From Viridothelium virens (lineage: Eukaryota; Ascomycota; Dothideomycetes; Trypetheliales; Trypetheliaceae): a stretch of DNA of 64,000 bases. The stretch spans positions 1 through 64,000 of the forward strand of contig ML991874.1 of assembly GCA_010094025.1 (NCBI GenBank), in the 5' to 3' direction. A program made the translations under genes and the position numbers. Numbering within the stretch: position 1 is the first letter of the stretch; the number at the start of each line of letters is the position of its first letter. Under the pieces are notes generated by a model. It was not told where the DNA came from and searched no databases. It was given only the letters and a program-made list of their open reading frames with translations. Positions 33,497-46,132 of this stretch are shown here, piece by piece.

Positions 33497-34067
33497 TTCA
33501 GTGGATTTTTGAGGGATGCGCTTCTGTACATCAATCCGGATCTGAACACCCTATCGACGGCTACGCGGTCTTGCCGCTCAATGCAGCGCTCTATCGCTTA
33601 GTGTGGCCGTGAGTTCCAAGTAGGAAACTTGAGGAGAGATAATAATAGACGCGCCGTATAGTCCGCGTCTCCAGGCGGTGAAGTGATATAATCCGGCAGA
33701 ATCTGGCAGAATCGTTGAACATTATGCCGGTGATTACCGCCCACGCCGCCCTCGCTACCTCGGCTCATTCCTCCAAGCGGTATCCAGGCAGTTGCTTTCT
33801 TTATCGGCCATGTGCACCATTCAATAAGAGCTTGCCTTCTATTTGTCGGTGAACCCAAGACCAATTGTCGGACCGTCCGACAATTTTCGTATCATAATCA
33901 TGAGAAGGTAGCATGTTGCTATCGTGGACCTAATTCATCCCGCCAAGTCTGTCGTCATCCAACCCCGTCCCGCTTCCTCGGCCCAGAACGACGCCATTTT
34001 TTTCCGACAGGATCGTGAGCGACGACCTTAATATAGTTCAAGCTGTATCCGTGGTCTTGAGCTTTCA
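33497..34067. promoter_or_regulatory. Divergent promoter between PalB calpain and peroxisomal carrier
   Basis: 570 bp between opposite start codons. A short direct repeat TCTGGCAGAATC/TCCGGCAGAATC lies near 33690-33715. No coding frame is credible. Confidence 0.5.
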
Positions 34068-35155
34068 ATGGCCGGTCAATCGAAAGAGCTTCCACCATGG
34101 GGTTATGCCGTAGCCGGCTCTGCTGGCGCGGTGCTGGCGAATGCTCTTGTCTACCCTCTGGATATGTACAGTTACAGGAATACCCCTCAGTCCGTTCTGG
34201 CTAATCGTTCTCCAGAGTTAAGACTCGCTTACAAGTTCAGGTCAAGCGTAAGCCCGGCGAGATAGCAAAGACTACAACACACGATCACTATGACTCGACG
34301 CTTCATGCAATCTTCACCATCGTCGAACAGGAAGGCTTGCATGGTCTCTATTCTGGCATGACGGGTTCTCTTCTTGGGGTTGCTTCCACGAATTTTGCTT
34401 ATTTCTACTGGTACACTGTCGTCCGGGAGCTCTATCTTAGATATGCGAATACACAGAAGCCGGGTACTGCAGCAGAGCTTTCCCTTGGTGCCGTTGCGGG
34501 TGCGCTCGCTCAATTGTTCACCATACCAGTTGCAGTTATCACTACTCGGCAGCAGACGCAACCGAAGGGAGACAAGAAAGGCCTCATCGACACAGCTAAG
34601 GAAGTTATTGAAAGCGAAGACGGATGGACAGGATTGTGGCGAGGATTGAAGGCCAGTTTGGTTCTGGTGGTCAATCCCGCAATTACCTATGGCGCCTACC
34701 AAAGGCTCAGAGAAATCTTATTCCCTGGACAGAGCAATCTTCGGCCGTGGGAGGCATTCGTCCTAGGCGCTGCATCCAAGGCGCTGGCTACAATCGCTAC
34801 TCAACCACTCATTGTCGCCAAGGTTGGTCTCCAGTCTCGCCCACCTCCAGCGCGCGAGGGCAAACCTTTTAAATCATTCGTCGAAGTCATGGCCTATATC
34901 GTACAACATGAAGGCCCATTTGCTCTCTTCAAAGGCATTGCACCACAAATTCTGAAGGGTCTGCTGGTCCAAGGATTCTTGATGATGACGAAAGAGAGGA
35001 TGGAGCTTGTATTTATTCTTTTGTTCAGATACTTAAGAAAGGTGAGGGCAGAGCGGGTGCAAAAAATTGTTGACGCTGCTGCGGAGAAAGGCAAAGCGAT
35101 TGCTGATACTGCCGCACAACAAGCGAAGAAGGCTGTCCCTATTACTGCAAAGTGA
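34068..35155 (+). CDS. Peroxisomal adenine nucleotide carrier (Pmp47/Ant1 type)
   Basis: Two exons (34068-34165, 34216-35155) with a 50-nt intron (GTACAG, branch CTAAT, CCAG) give 345 residues. The three mitochondrial-carrier repeats are visible. Repeat one has the signature PLDIVKTRLQ created by the splice, repeat two has the divergent IPVAVITTRQQ, and repeat three has QPLIVAKVGLQSRPP. The last two divergent forms are characteristic of the Pmp47/PMP34/Ant1 peroxisomal branch rather than of mitochondrial carriers. It should import ATP into peroxisomes in exchange for AMP for fatty-acid activation. The C-terminal 50 residues are an unusual charged helix rich in Ala and Lys (VDAAAEKGKAIADTAAQQAKK). 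Confidence 0.88.
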
Positions 35156-35532
35156 GGATCAGTATGTAAAGATGGAATATTGGATCGCATTTTTGTCAGC
35201 TTGCTGAGCAACGGCGAATGGCGTGGGCTGATAGATTCCTGGGATGGTTCAGCGTACACCTTCTCAGACGTGCATTTTATTCAATTAGATACGAGCATAT
35301 GTATACAGGTATTTGAATCGCCAGCTTGGTCCTTATCTTCCAACAACAACATCAATGACCAATGAATATTTTGGAGCGGCCATCGGTAAGCCGATGAGAC
35401 CAGCTCGGCTCTCTTCCATTGGCTGCTGATTTGATCTTCTGGATCAATGGTGTTTGTTTTTGTGGATATCCTCTGTCACGAGATCCCTTCCAGCAGGATA
35501 AGTTCACTTATCCGATTGTCCATCTACGATAT
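35156..35532. other. Short convergent gap
   Basis: 377 bp between two converging genes. It contains only 3' flanks, with no further feature seen. Confidence 0.5.
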
Positions 35533-36037
35533 CTATTTCTTCCTTGACACATCGGTCACCTTGTCTTCGAGCGTCTTCACATATCCTTCTATCCGTTGTA
35601 CCGCTGCTTGCAATGCCTGCAATGAAACACTGTCAGCTATAGTCTTGGATTGTCACAATGCATCCAAATATTCCACAGCACGACACGTACATAGATATCC
35701 TCGGTCAAGAGTTCGTTCGACACCTTGTACTCATTCAGGACATAGTAGTAGAGGCCGCTGCCTGAGACTACAGAGCCAAGGAGGAAACCGAATAAACTAT
35801 ACGAACCAAGATTTAGCTGCGAGATGTGACGGTAGACTTGAGCGCTTCAACGGCTACTCACCCTCCACGGAAAGCTCCAATTGGCTTCCTTACAGGCAAA
35901 GGCTGGCTTGGTGTTTCCATCAATCGACTCGAGCTTTGGAAAGTTCTTGTGGCGCGGACAATCGAGGACGAGGGATAGGCGAGGGTGCGGAACGCGAATG
36001 GCGCATATGCGCATCGGAAGAGCGCTCGAAAGGCCAT
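35533..36037 (-). CDS. Small mitochondrial inner-membrane-type protein, unknown
   Basis: Three exons (36037-35862, 35796-35691, 35616-35533) give 121 residues; introns of 65 nt (GTGAGT...TATAG) and 74 nt (GTACGT...TGCAG). The first 40 residues are rich in Arg, Ser and Ala without acidic residues until Glu41, typical of a mitochondrial presequence. A Gly-rich transmembrane helix follows (GGLFGFLLGSVVSGSGLYYY, about 58-77), then a coiled-coil tail (DIYALQAAVQRIEGYVKTLEDKV). A single-pass mitochondrial protein with the coil in the matrix or intermembrane space is inferred. I do not recognise a named family. The gene is too fragmented to be seen as one frame. A longer start 50 codons upstream exists but would bury the presequence. 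Confidence 0.75.
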
Positions 36038-36330
36038 GTGGACTACGTCCAGATCTCTCTCGGTTGTGAAATGATAATTGCTCAATAATAGAGGAATACT
36101 CGCTTTGGGTTGACTATTAGTAGCGGAGCTCTGAAGCTTGTCAAGAAGCTCGGGCGGAGCACCAGGAGCCGAAGAGCTCCCTTGCAAAAATTCGCAAGAC
36201 TAAATATGACCTCTGCCTTTCATCCTACATTATCTTTCTTACGCGTCATGTCTATTCACAGCTAGGAGAAGATCATGGCGAAGCTTCTGAAATCTTAGAT
36301 TGGGCGTGTGTCTAACGTGAAAGAGACTAC

Positions 36331-39300
36331 TCAAACAATTGTTGCGTCATCGCATATATCCCTTAACACCATCTTTTCGCAATGCTCCAGATCAGGACTT
36401 CCCATCCCATAGACCCCTTCGAATGCTGCAATGCTCAGGTGACCGAACCATGGCCTCAACACCTTGACAACTATTTCCGACTTGTCCATCCTCTTGACAT
36501 CCAAATCACTATCAACCTCGAGAAGCATTCTTCGCTTCCCTCCCATATTGCTTGTTTGAGTGGAAGAGAGCCCGGCCCCTGGGCTCATCTGACCCAACGA
36601 TCCTAATTCGTCCGAAATCTCATCTACCAGTGCAGTTGGATGCCAATTCGAAGGTCGATAGACTGTATCGATAGTATCAGTCACGTAAAGCCATTCTATT
36701 AGCTGGAAGTCATCCGGAGCAATAGCGATTAATAAATCGAGCAGTTTGCAGGCCTGTAAGAGCGCCGGTGCGCTATACGTTTCCTGCACTAGGGACTCCG
36801 ATTCAGGAAGTAGAGAAGAGAGCGCGACATGAAGTTCAGAATTGAGGATAGGCCAGAGCGGCGCCAGTTGGGTCGGAGAAGTGCGGAGGATCAGGGCTCT
36901 CAGCAGCAAATACAGGTCGGCGCGAGTGGCAGACGAAGGAGAAGACGTGGAGGTGGCACTCAGAAGATCAACAAGTTTTTCTTTGATCAAGGGAAGATGC
37001 TGGACGTAGCTGTCCTCGTCAGCTGCCATTGCTAAAAGCGTAACCCGCCGGATTGCTAGTTGGGTTCGGCGATCAGCTTCGAGACGAGCGGATACAGCTC
37101 CAACGCCAAAAACTATGCCTGCTGTGGTGGGCGATGATACACGTGATAGTAGCTCGGGAATGCGGTCCCTATCGCTTAGGGAAAGCTGCCGTAGTATCGG
37201 CATCCAGCCCGACTCGATCAAATCGAATGGTGTAGCAAGAAATCTGGGGTCATTGAACGCCTCGTTGGCTTCCCGTTTCCACGACTTGGAGGATTGAGGT
37301 ATACGGCTAAGTTGGTAGAGAAGATCTAGAGTAGCTCTTGTTACGTTCTCTGGGAAATTCCTGGAACGAAATACTGGGTTCAGCACACTCGTGCAGATAC
37401 TATTCCCAACAGCCGCAATGCGATCGTTGGTTTCGAGGATAAGTCCCAATTTGGGAATCGTAGTAGCAAGAATCTCCACGACATCAAGCAACCTGCTTGA
37501 GCGAGTTTCCACTTGCGATCTAGGCTTGTCAGATGCTGAGGAGGACGGAAGATCAACAACAGAGCCCCTCGTTGTAAATGTTGCCGTAAGCAATCTGGTA
37601 AAGAGGTCCTACTTCAATGTTAATGATTGCTCTACGTCTCCAGCCGTCCATTTACTCACGCTTAATTCGCGTCGCATTCTCCTTTGATCGCCGAAGCTTG
37701 TATTGTCTAGCTTCTGGGCTAACGCTGTTGTGAATTCCAAAAGTCCTGGAAGAATCTGTCGATGTGGCATGGGATTACCAAGAACATCTCTCAGAAAGGT
37801 CATGCAGTCGGGCCATATTTCGTCCATTGCATCATCTTCGATGGATGTTGTGTAGCCTATGAGGAAACCAACCAGTTCGACATCGGAAAGTTCTGACGTG
37901 AGTGTAGTAACGCGCGTTTGTTCCAGAGCATGTGGATTAGTGCGACTGTAAATTGCGTTGAATATAGCAGGAATGGTATTTTTAGGCTTGGAACCATCAA
38001 GGACATGGAGCAGACCAAATGGAGGGGCTCTTTGCTCTTCAAACGAGCGACACCATACCATCGCCAGAGTTTCAAGGCATTCCAAGGGCTCAGCTGCGAA
38101 AAGATGCTCGAGTATACGTCTGGCCCGATTACGCATCCGCAAGGACGTATATGCAAACGTTGCGGCTGAGCCAGCGTCTTGAGTATCATTATCTTGGCTA
38201 TAGCCTGCCCAGGACCAGATTGAAAAGGAGATGCGGACAGTGTCCTGGAAAGAAAGCAACACAGCGAGTCTATTATTTGCCGAAGGTGAACGCGCTTGCG
38301 AAATTTCTGGAGACAAAATACCAGTGACCATGTTGCCAAAGAAACTTTGAGGTTGATCGGGCGATTTTGTGCCGGCAGATTTTGCCTCCTCTGCCAACAA
38401 TCGTTCGTGAGCGCGAGCAAGTATCTGCTCGAGGCCGTTCAGCAGCGATATCAATGTCGGCTCCGGCGACATCTCTTTCGTTGTCGATAGTTTAGCAAAA
38501 ACAGATCTGAGAGCATCAAAGACTGAACTGATTTGCTTGCAAAAAGATTCAACAAGGGGTATCAAGTTTTGAAAAATCGTTTCCTCATAAATGACAAGGA
38601 CCTCGGTCAGAAAATCTACCCAGCTATCAAGACAGGAACGGCTTGAAGAAGAAATTCCCAGACGAATGCATTCGATGAGCTGTGGCGGAGGATGAACAGG
38701 CATGTTAGAATGCGATTCATCCTCGCCCCTCTCATTTTGGAAAGAAAGCCGTGATGCTATGCTGTTCGCTCGAGTTTGCCTCCTCAAACGCGCGGCTGCG
38801 GGAGCATCCTGTATACGAAGCCTCGAGGCTAAGAGGACGAGATCTAATAAAAGCGGCTGAATTTCGGTATCTTGCTCCTCCACAGATTGAATAAGCATTC
38901 TCAATAGAGGCGTCTCAATTTCGAGGTCACGCAAAGGAAGAGCGTAAGGGCCATGGAAGATTTGTCGTAGAAGCTGGAGGGCAACTCGACGGATTGGCAT
39001 TGCTAGATGAGCGGTAAAAGGGCCTGCAGAGTTCCCTCCTACTTTTAAAACTTGCAAAGACATCTGCACCAAGAATGCTTGTAGGCTTATGACTTCTGAG
39101 TCGTCAGACTTTCTCTTGGATATTGTAACGGTGGCGCCAGCAAGGGTAATCCAAATTTGATCTGAAGAAAGCCTGACAAGGTGGTAGAGGTGGCGAAGGA
39201 GATGCAGACATTCAGGGGAGTCATCAACGTCTCCATCCAGTGCATCGGCTCGAGGATCTGAACCATTGCTCATCATGCGGTCTATAACATTTAAGGAGCG

Positions 39301-42144
39301 TAAGCCCCGGACTAAGACGAGGAAGACTTCGGAAACAGATGACAGTGATTGAAACCACGTGGAGACAAAGTTATACAGCTCGGTGTTTTCGTCTGCAAGC
39401 GCATCAAGGACCAGTAGTAGTGGTCTTGTAAGGATGCGGGAAAAGTCTTGTTGACCAGGTTGATCTCCTGATATTGTTACGCTAGAGCCGCGGTGGTGGC
39501 CTCTTGTTCGCTCGCCACGAGTTCCCTGGAGTTGGACGCTGTGAACCCACAACACACTGAAGTGCCTGACGGCATCCACTCGTGTCGATCTGCTTGACTT
39601 TCCAGAGAGGCTGTTTGGGCTCGCAACCGAAGATGTGATTACTGCCTCGATGACTCTTGCGGGAGCAGTGACTATCTCTAGCTGGCGCAGATGGCGCACA
39701 GCTTCGACGTGATATTTGGGAAAAGTGGGTGAGAGATGCCACCATAGAATGTCCACAAGTAATAGGACGATGGATTTCACATCTTCCTTTTTCGTATGTG
39801 ATCGTAGAGCACCGGCGCGGTGAAATGACGTTAGCAGCCCGCTAATGGAGGAGGCAATTGGAAACGAAGCGATTTTCTTTTCAGGGTCGGTGGAGCAATC
39901 CGAAAGGATAGTCTGGAAAGCTGGGAAAATATCTAAATGTTCCAGAATGCTTGAGTTACGCATCTTCAAAGCCAAAGTAGACAAAATCTTTGCAAGCTGT
40001 TCGATTAAGGTTGACTTCTCTGGCGATCTTAGGGCGTGGTTCAGAAGGGCGTGAACAATCCCCAGCACTGCTGGACCAAGATCGCTCGACGATAGAGGTG
40101 GTTTGCTGATGCCAAGATTGCCTCTTTCTTGAACATAAAAATGGCGGATGTCACCAAGCATCGACTCGACTTTCTCAAATGTCGTAAACCTTGCATTGGA
40201 AGCATGATCTCCGTTGAGCGGTTGCGGGTGAAATGCTCGTTCAGGAACTATGTTCAATAGCGTTTCTGCGATATCGAGAGCAAGTGTCTGCAACTCATTA
40301 CCCATTGCTGCTTTCTGCCGGATTCTTTGGTGAAGCATTGAAAGCAACGTCAGAAAGGCTATGGGGATGTGACAGACGATCATCTCTTCCTCCCGGATGT
40401 TGAACTTTGTCGTAACAAATTTGACCAGGTTCAGTTGAGTGATAGCCTCTTCAGAATTAGCATCACTGAGAGCACTGGCAATCAGCCGGACCATTTCGCC
40501 CCAGATAAGTCCGCTTTCTACCCCGTCAAAGAAGATGTTCGCACTCCGTTGCACTTCCTCAACTTCTTCTTTGCTGCCAACTTGACGGTAGGCGTACGCA
40601 CTCCTCATAGCTGGTACAAATACATCAGTAACAAGAAGCCCTCCGACCTCCCAACGATCCATCAGCGACAAACACAGGCGAAAAGGCTTCGCACGCTCCG
40701 ATGGAGTGAGTTTCTTGCTTTCAAACACATTTAGTAGGTAACGGCGCAGCGCACCGAACCCATACTGCGTGAAGTATACTGCCGTGGCTGAGACTTTGGG
40801 TTCGTCTGTTGATGACGCAGGTTCATTCGCTCCATCTGTGTCCACTGACGGCTCTGGACCAAGCAGCCATGCCCAAAGCCTACGATTCAGACTCATATCC
40901 CTTCTAGTGACGACCCCGACCGCTGATCCAACGAGTAGCTCCAGATCTTTGCCATTGATCTTTTGCTGGAGGATCGGCGAGTCCAATGGTACGTGTGTCA
41001 CTAACAAGTCCAGAAAACCACGCTGAATCAAGATCTGATTGTCCGACAAGCCGGATGCGAAGCAACGGACTAGCAGACCTGGTTCAGGTGATACAACCGC
41101 CTGCGCTTCCGGGGATAGCTGGTCGAGGTCTCGTCGAGTTGATGCATCTCCGTTGCTCACCGTACTATTCCGGCGTTTCGGATTGCCTAGCTTGGGTAGC
41201 CTTCGGGTCAAATATGCCAAAGCGCCTTGCCTTCTTGTAGAACCAGTGATTGAGGCGAGAAAGAAGCATTGCCAGAAGAAATCGTCCCCGCCAGGACTAT
41301 CTGACTCCTCGTCCAGCGTGTGTTGATCTCGGACTGAAGCCCTGATCTTATCAACCAAGCTCAAGGTACGGTCAAAATCCTCACTAGTGTCTTCCTCAAG
41401 ACCCGGCAAAAGACTTAATATTATAGACTTTAGGGCCGGTCGGAGTGCACTGACATCTAATTGGACAAGGTGCTCCTCAAGGAGTCCAAGGTAAAGTGGT
41501 CGCACCGTAAGGGAAGCAAAGGAAAGGACCGACGATAGACCAGGGAAATATAAGCGCAGATCTTGTGAAAGAGCTTGGGTCTGGCGCGGACTGCACATTA
41601 GCATTTCGGTCAAGAAGGCAACATAATCGAAGGCGAGCTTACACCTATAAGGGAGAAAATGTATGAGTACACTTCCAGAGCTTTCTGGTGTACACCAGAA
41701 GGCAGAGATGGATTGAGGGATTGTGCTAATCGTGTTGCTATCTGCCCACTATGAGGAAGGACGATAAGCTCGTTGGGATGGGTCTGAAGAGCCTATGCTT
41801 GAAATAGTACGGCATCAGTCAGTTGACCCCGTAAGAATTGCAATAGTTTGCATCCTTGCCTTTAATAGGCGACCCAGGAATGAGATATAGTCGGCCCATT
41901 CTTGTTGTGCAGTATCAAAGGATCCTAATGCTCGCTCGATGACTGTAGAAAATTTGCGGTACGCCTTGTCTTTTTTGAAAAGTCCTGCAGATTGTGAGCT
42001 CCTCGACCACAGCACTTTGCTTCCAAATCACCACTCACCATCCTCAAGCTGTTTTCTAGCAGTGCGCGGGCCTGGGGATGATCGTCCGGACCCCACGCTG
42101 GCGGGAGAGAAGGGCCTTGGTGGTGCGCCAGGATCCAGCGCCAT
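36331..42144 (-). CDS. dopA: Dopey family protein (DopA/Dop1), endosome-Golgi trafficking
   Basis: Five exons (42144-42039, 41984-41860, 41792-41643, 41580-37660, 37608-36331) give 1859 residues. The N-terminal Dopey domain is clear: KKDKAYRKFSTVIERAL, FDTAQQEWADYISFLGRLLK, LAQSLNPSLPSGVHQKALEV, then FPGLSSVLSFASLTVRPLYL. The long remainder is alpha-helical repeat-like with disordered inserts and a conserved-looking Leu-rich C-terminus. In Aspergillus nidulans DopA is needed for development, and in yeast the essential Dop1 works with Mon2 and Neo1 in recycling between endosomes and Golgi. The intron at 41793-41859 uses a GC-AG boundary (AAG/GCAAGG). The gene is divergent to MON1 with 357 bp between starts. 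Confidence 0.93.
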
Positions 42145-42501
42145 TGTTTCTTCGGACAGGAGTCGCGCCTAGGTTCATAAAGGCTGAGAATATCATGGTA
42201 CTGATGATTCAATATGAACTGGCAGAATATGTCTAGCAACAAAGGGTTGCGTGCAATCGCTGACGCGGTTCTGCGCGTCCTTTCATAAGACGACTGAGTT
42301 CTTATCGATAAAGCTCTTCGGCTAGGCACTCTAATTACATGGAGCTACAGTTATGACGAAAGAACGGCATGCTACTTTGCTCATTTCCTTGGCCCCAACA
42401 ACTTATTAATATGGGGTGAAAGCCTACATGTATTTCTCTGCTAAAGATTCGACGCTCGCAGTGGGAAGAATGTCCTCATTAAAGCCTTCCTAAGCGTCAC
42501 C
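42145..42501. promoter_or_regulatory. Shared promoter of DOP1 and MON1
   Basis: 357 bp between divergent start codons, the only upstream sequence available to both trafficking genes. No uninterrupted frame of note. Confidence 0.6.
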
Positions 42502-44603
42502 ATGGCTGACACAGCCAACATTGATACGGCAGAAACCGCCGAAGGCATCAGTACCAAAGACTTCGACAAGCGTGCTGGATCTGAACACTCTGAATCTGGA
42601 ACACGAGAGGTACCAATTGCTTCACTCCAATCTAGGGAATCTTCACCTCCGCCTCTCCCAGCTCGCCCGCGCCAACTCTCGAGACCTGATCGATCCCCCT
42701 TCGGCTCTTATTCACGGCCAAGCAGTGCCGGTGGTCCCAGATTGGCCTCGAGGGCGACCACAGCAGTGTCCCGCGCTGATATTCAGACCAAGTCTTATGG
42801 TGATGAACGTCCTGGGGGTCACTTGTTGCCGGGGAGCAGAGGTGTCTCGAGACAACAGAGCTTTAGCAACCTTGGCCGGTTTGTGAGCAATAGTAAAAGC
42901 GATGGTGGCGACAGTGCAAGCATCAGAAGCTACATTCCAACTCTCGAGGCAAGCGGAGATGTAGAAAGCCTGCTTGGAGAGGTATTGTCGGATTATGCGA
43001 GTCCTGCTTGGAAGAAGCTGGATGCATGTGCTCTTGAGCAAGCGGGCTATTTCCATGACGTGACCTATGAAGTGGACGTGCTGAACGATATTTTTGAGCG
43101 AGAGTTCGACGAGCTAGAACCGTCCCGACCTGATGGAAGCAACGAGGGTAAGCTTTTAGTGAAAATTTGGCTCTACTTTGACTAACTTGGTCATAGAAGC
43201 TTTGATGGCACAATTTCGTTCCAAATTAAAGCACTTCCTGATTTTATCATCGGCTGGGAAGCCCATTTATAGTCGACACGGAGATGATCAGCTCGTGACA
43301 AACTACATTGGAGTTGTTCAAACCATCATTTCGTTCTATCAAGGAGCAAAAGATGGCCTCAAAGGGTTTACTGCCGGCGACGTGCGATTCGTGATCATGT
43401 CGAAAGGGCCTTTGAACCTTGTTGCAATCAGCCAGCTTGGTGAAAGCGACGCTCAATTGCGTGCACAACTAGAGGCCTTGTACATGCAGATTCTCTCTAC
43501 ACTGACCTTACCGAACATGGAACGGATGTTTTCTAATCGCCCGTCAATAGATCTTCGAAGACCATTACAGGGGACGGAAACTTTGCTCTCTGCTCTTGCA
43601 GATGGTTTCACAAGAGGGTCGCCGTCCTCGCTACTTTCAGCCCTAGAGTGTCTCAGACTTCGCAAGACTCATCGTCAAGTGATCAACAATTCCATGCTCA
43701 AGGTTAGGTCGCAAAACCTTCTGTATGGATTAATTGTTGCTGGAGGCAAGCTTGTCAGTGTTATACGTCCTAAGAAACACTCATTACATCCAGGCGATTT
43801 GGAATTGATCTTCAATATGCTATTTGAGGCCGAAGGTATCAAAGCAGGCGGTGGCGAGAACTGGATTCCTATTTGCCTCCCTGGCTTCAACAATACAGGA
43901 TTCCTTTACATGTACGTTAGCTTCCTTAGCGCAACTCAACCAAATCATGAAGTTGTCGAACGGCCATCTTCACGAGACGAGCGAGAAGAAGAAATTGCCA
44001 TTCTCTTCATCAGCCCGAATAAAGAAGGCTTTTTTGAACTGAGGCAAATGAAAGATGACTTAGTAGAAGTAAGCATTCGTTCCCGAGATCCTCATAACAG
44101 GCTAAAATCGTCAAAGCAACTACAGGAAAACGGCGGAATGCAGAGTATTCGATCTGCCGTTGTGAAAGGACGGCCGTCATGTGTGGATATTGCGCCTGGT
44201 ACTGTCGCGAGGCATTTTCTTTACAAATCTAAGGGCAACGTCCAGTTCGCAATGCCATCGTACGAGCCAAATTTCAATACGACGCTCTCAAGGAGACGGT
44301 ATGTCCGCTTGCTCCCGTCATAAGCAGTCTACTCACAAATTTGGAAATCCACTATTCAGATTACTATCGCTTTATCACATTCTTCATGCCAGTGTCCATG
44401 TCAAGAATGCCCACTTGAAAGTGCAACACTGTATTAGTCGCGATTCGATCTCGCTTGCTTGGATCACTCCAATGTTCGAACTCTTTTGTGTGGCAGATCC
44501 ATCAGCAAGCCGTAATGCTTTGGCACAAGCAGCCAACAAAATAATTCAATGGATCCGCCGAGAAGAAGAACGTGTGTTCATCATCGGAGGCGCCGTCTTC
44601 TGA
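42502..44603 (+). CDS. MON1: Vacuolar fusion protein Mon1 (Rab7 GEF subunit)
   Basis: Three exons (42502-43147, 43197-44298, 44360-44603), introns of 49 and 61 nt, 663 residues. Residues 1-165 are disordered Ser/Pro/Arg. The Mon1 core begins near 215 with [23 protein letters not shown], the first longin domain, followed by [14 protein letters not shown] and [20 protein letters not shown]. The second and third longin parts include [21 protein letters not shown] and [18 protein letters not shown]. The end [15 protein letters not shown] is complete. With Ccz1 it forms the exchange factor that loads Ypt7/Rab7 with GTP at late endosomes and vacuoles. Confidence 0.94.
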
Positions 44604-45361
44604 AGATAAGATTTATGATTCTTGTGGTCTTTCACAAGTCCAGGCAATGATGTCAGGGCCCTGCATCATAATCTTAATATGCTACAGTGGCCTTGAGGAG
44701 GACATCAGTCGAAGTTTTGCGGACTCAACTTGCATTCAAGTATCCTGTGTCCCTCGGAGATCAAGTCTCACAATATCAGTGTGCGCGGAAACCCACGGAA
44801 GTTAACGCTCATCATCAATTATGAGTTGAAGGACAAGGCTATCACTACGCGGACATTACGGACTGTTGTCAAATTCCTGTCCGTGTGGGGGTCCTCTCCT
44901 CTCTGTGTTTAGGAATCGTAGGCTAACGCTGATTGGGGGATGATTTTTGACCTCAGTCCTTATGAAGAGCAAGTTGAAAGATGGCATGAAAGAGGCGTAG
45001 CAAGAAGCCGAGGACTGGACGCCAAAACGGTACATTACCGTTAAAAGCTTCGCCGGAACAGAGATTCTCATGCTCAACGATGCTGGTGCCGAAGCGATTG
45101 GTTATGAGGTCTTGATTGCTTCATTCAACGTGATTGAAGCACAATGTGTTTCAGCAATACTCTCAGGCGCTATGGTAGATTACAGAGAAGGGGCTTTAAA
45201 TGAAATCGCCTGACCTGAGAGGCAACCGGCCGTAACGGCAAGAATACAACGATTGGTGTTGGCGACATTAGGAAATGATGAGCAGCCCTAGACGAAGACT
45301 TGATTCAAATATTTCGGTGATAAAACCGATTTATCTTCTCATCCAATAGATAGATTGAGAT
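44604..45361. other. Convergent gap, no supported gene
   Basis: About 760 bp between the MON1 and SDR stop codons. Short frames only. Confidence 0.5.
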
Positions 45362-46132
45362 CTAATTTTTTGGAAATGCTATGCCACTCAGATCTTGACA
45401 TATCTTCAAAAACTCCTCCTGCTTTGCTATGTCATTCGCTCCTGCCTGTGGTTCTATGGGCTTCATATCAGACCAATAGCGACCACTTCCAACATCCTGT
45501 TTTGGGTCCGTCAGGTGAACCTGTGTACGAGCTCCCGCCTGCGGATCTCCTGGCGCATTGAATGTCCCAAGTTTTGTTTTGACCCAACCAGGATTGCATG
45601 CGTTGCTCTCAACATTATTCCAATGTCTCGCAACTGCATTCGACAACAATATGTTATGAAGCTTCGTATCGCAATAAGCCTGGAAAGAAGCAAAGCTCCG
45701 TTTCGAGGTCCAAGCCACATCCTGGAGACTCGGATCACCATTGGAATGCAGTCCTGAGCTCACGTACACCAGTCTTTTCGGCCTCTCCATCAGACAGGTC
45801 AGGATATATTGAGAGAGGCTATTGACAGCAAACATTTTCTCGATGCCGTCCTCGCTCTTGCTTTGCTCCGGATAGGTTCCAAGAGCGGCGTTGTGCATTA
45901 CAGCGTCAAATTTGCCGATCTTGTTGGCTTCGGCCGCGAGCGCTTTGGTTTGGGCGATGCTACTCAGGTCACCGACCAGGACGCCTTTGGCGCCTGGTGC
46001 GCTTTCTCGCGCTTGTTGTGCGCGCTGGGGATTGCGAGCATGAAGGTAGACTTCGTGGCCTTGGGAAATGAGAGAACGAGCTGCGATCTGTCCTAGGCCA
46101 TCACTGCTTCCGGTTACCAAGATCCGTGCCAT
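45362..46132 (-). CDS. Short-chain dehydrogenase/reductase
   Basis: A single exon of 256 residues. The cofactor motif TGSSDGLG is at residues 7-14. An aspartate (GDLSS) follows beta-strand three, and HNAALG stands in place of NNAG. The catalytic part is VYVSSGLHS with YCDTK (Tyr and Lys of the YxxxK motif), then NPGWVKTKLG. It is a classical SDR of the retinol dehydrogenase/WW-oxidoreductase-like type, probably using NADP because Arg34 follows the second strand (HARNPQRA). Substrate unknown. Its length is short but complete. Confidence 0.88.
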   Translation of the reverse strand: MARILVTGSSDGLGQIAARSLISQGHEVYLHARNPQRAQQARESAPGAKGVLVGDLSSIAQTKALAAEANKIGKFDAVMHNAALGTYPEQSKSEDGIEKMFAVNSLSQYILTCLMERPKRLVYVSSGLHSNGDPSLQDVAWTSKRSFASFQAYCDTKLHNILLSNAVARHWNNVESNACNPGWVKTKLGTFNAPGDPQAGARTQVHLTDPKQDVGSGRYWSDMKPIEPQAGANDIAKQEEFLKICQDLSGIAFPKN

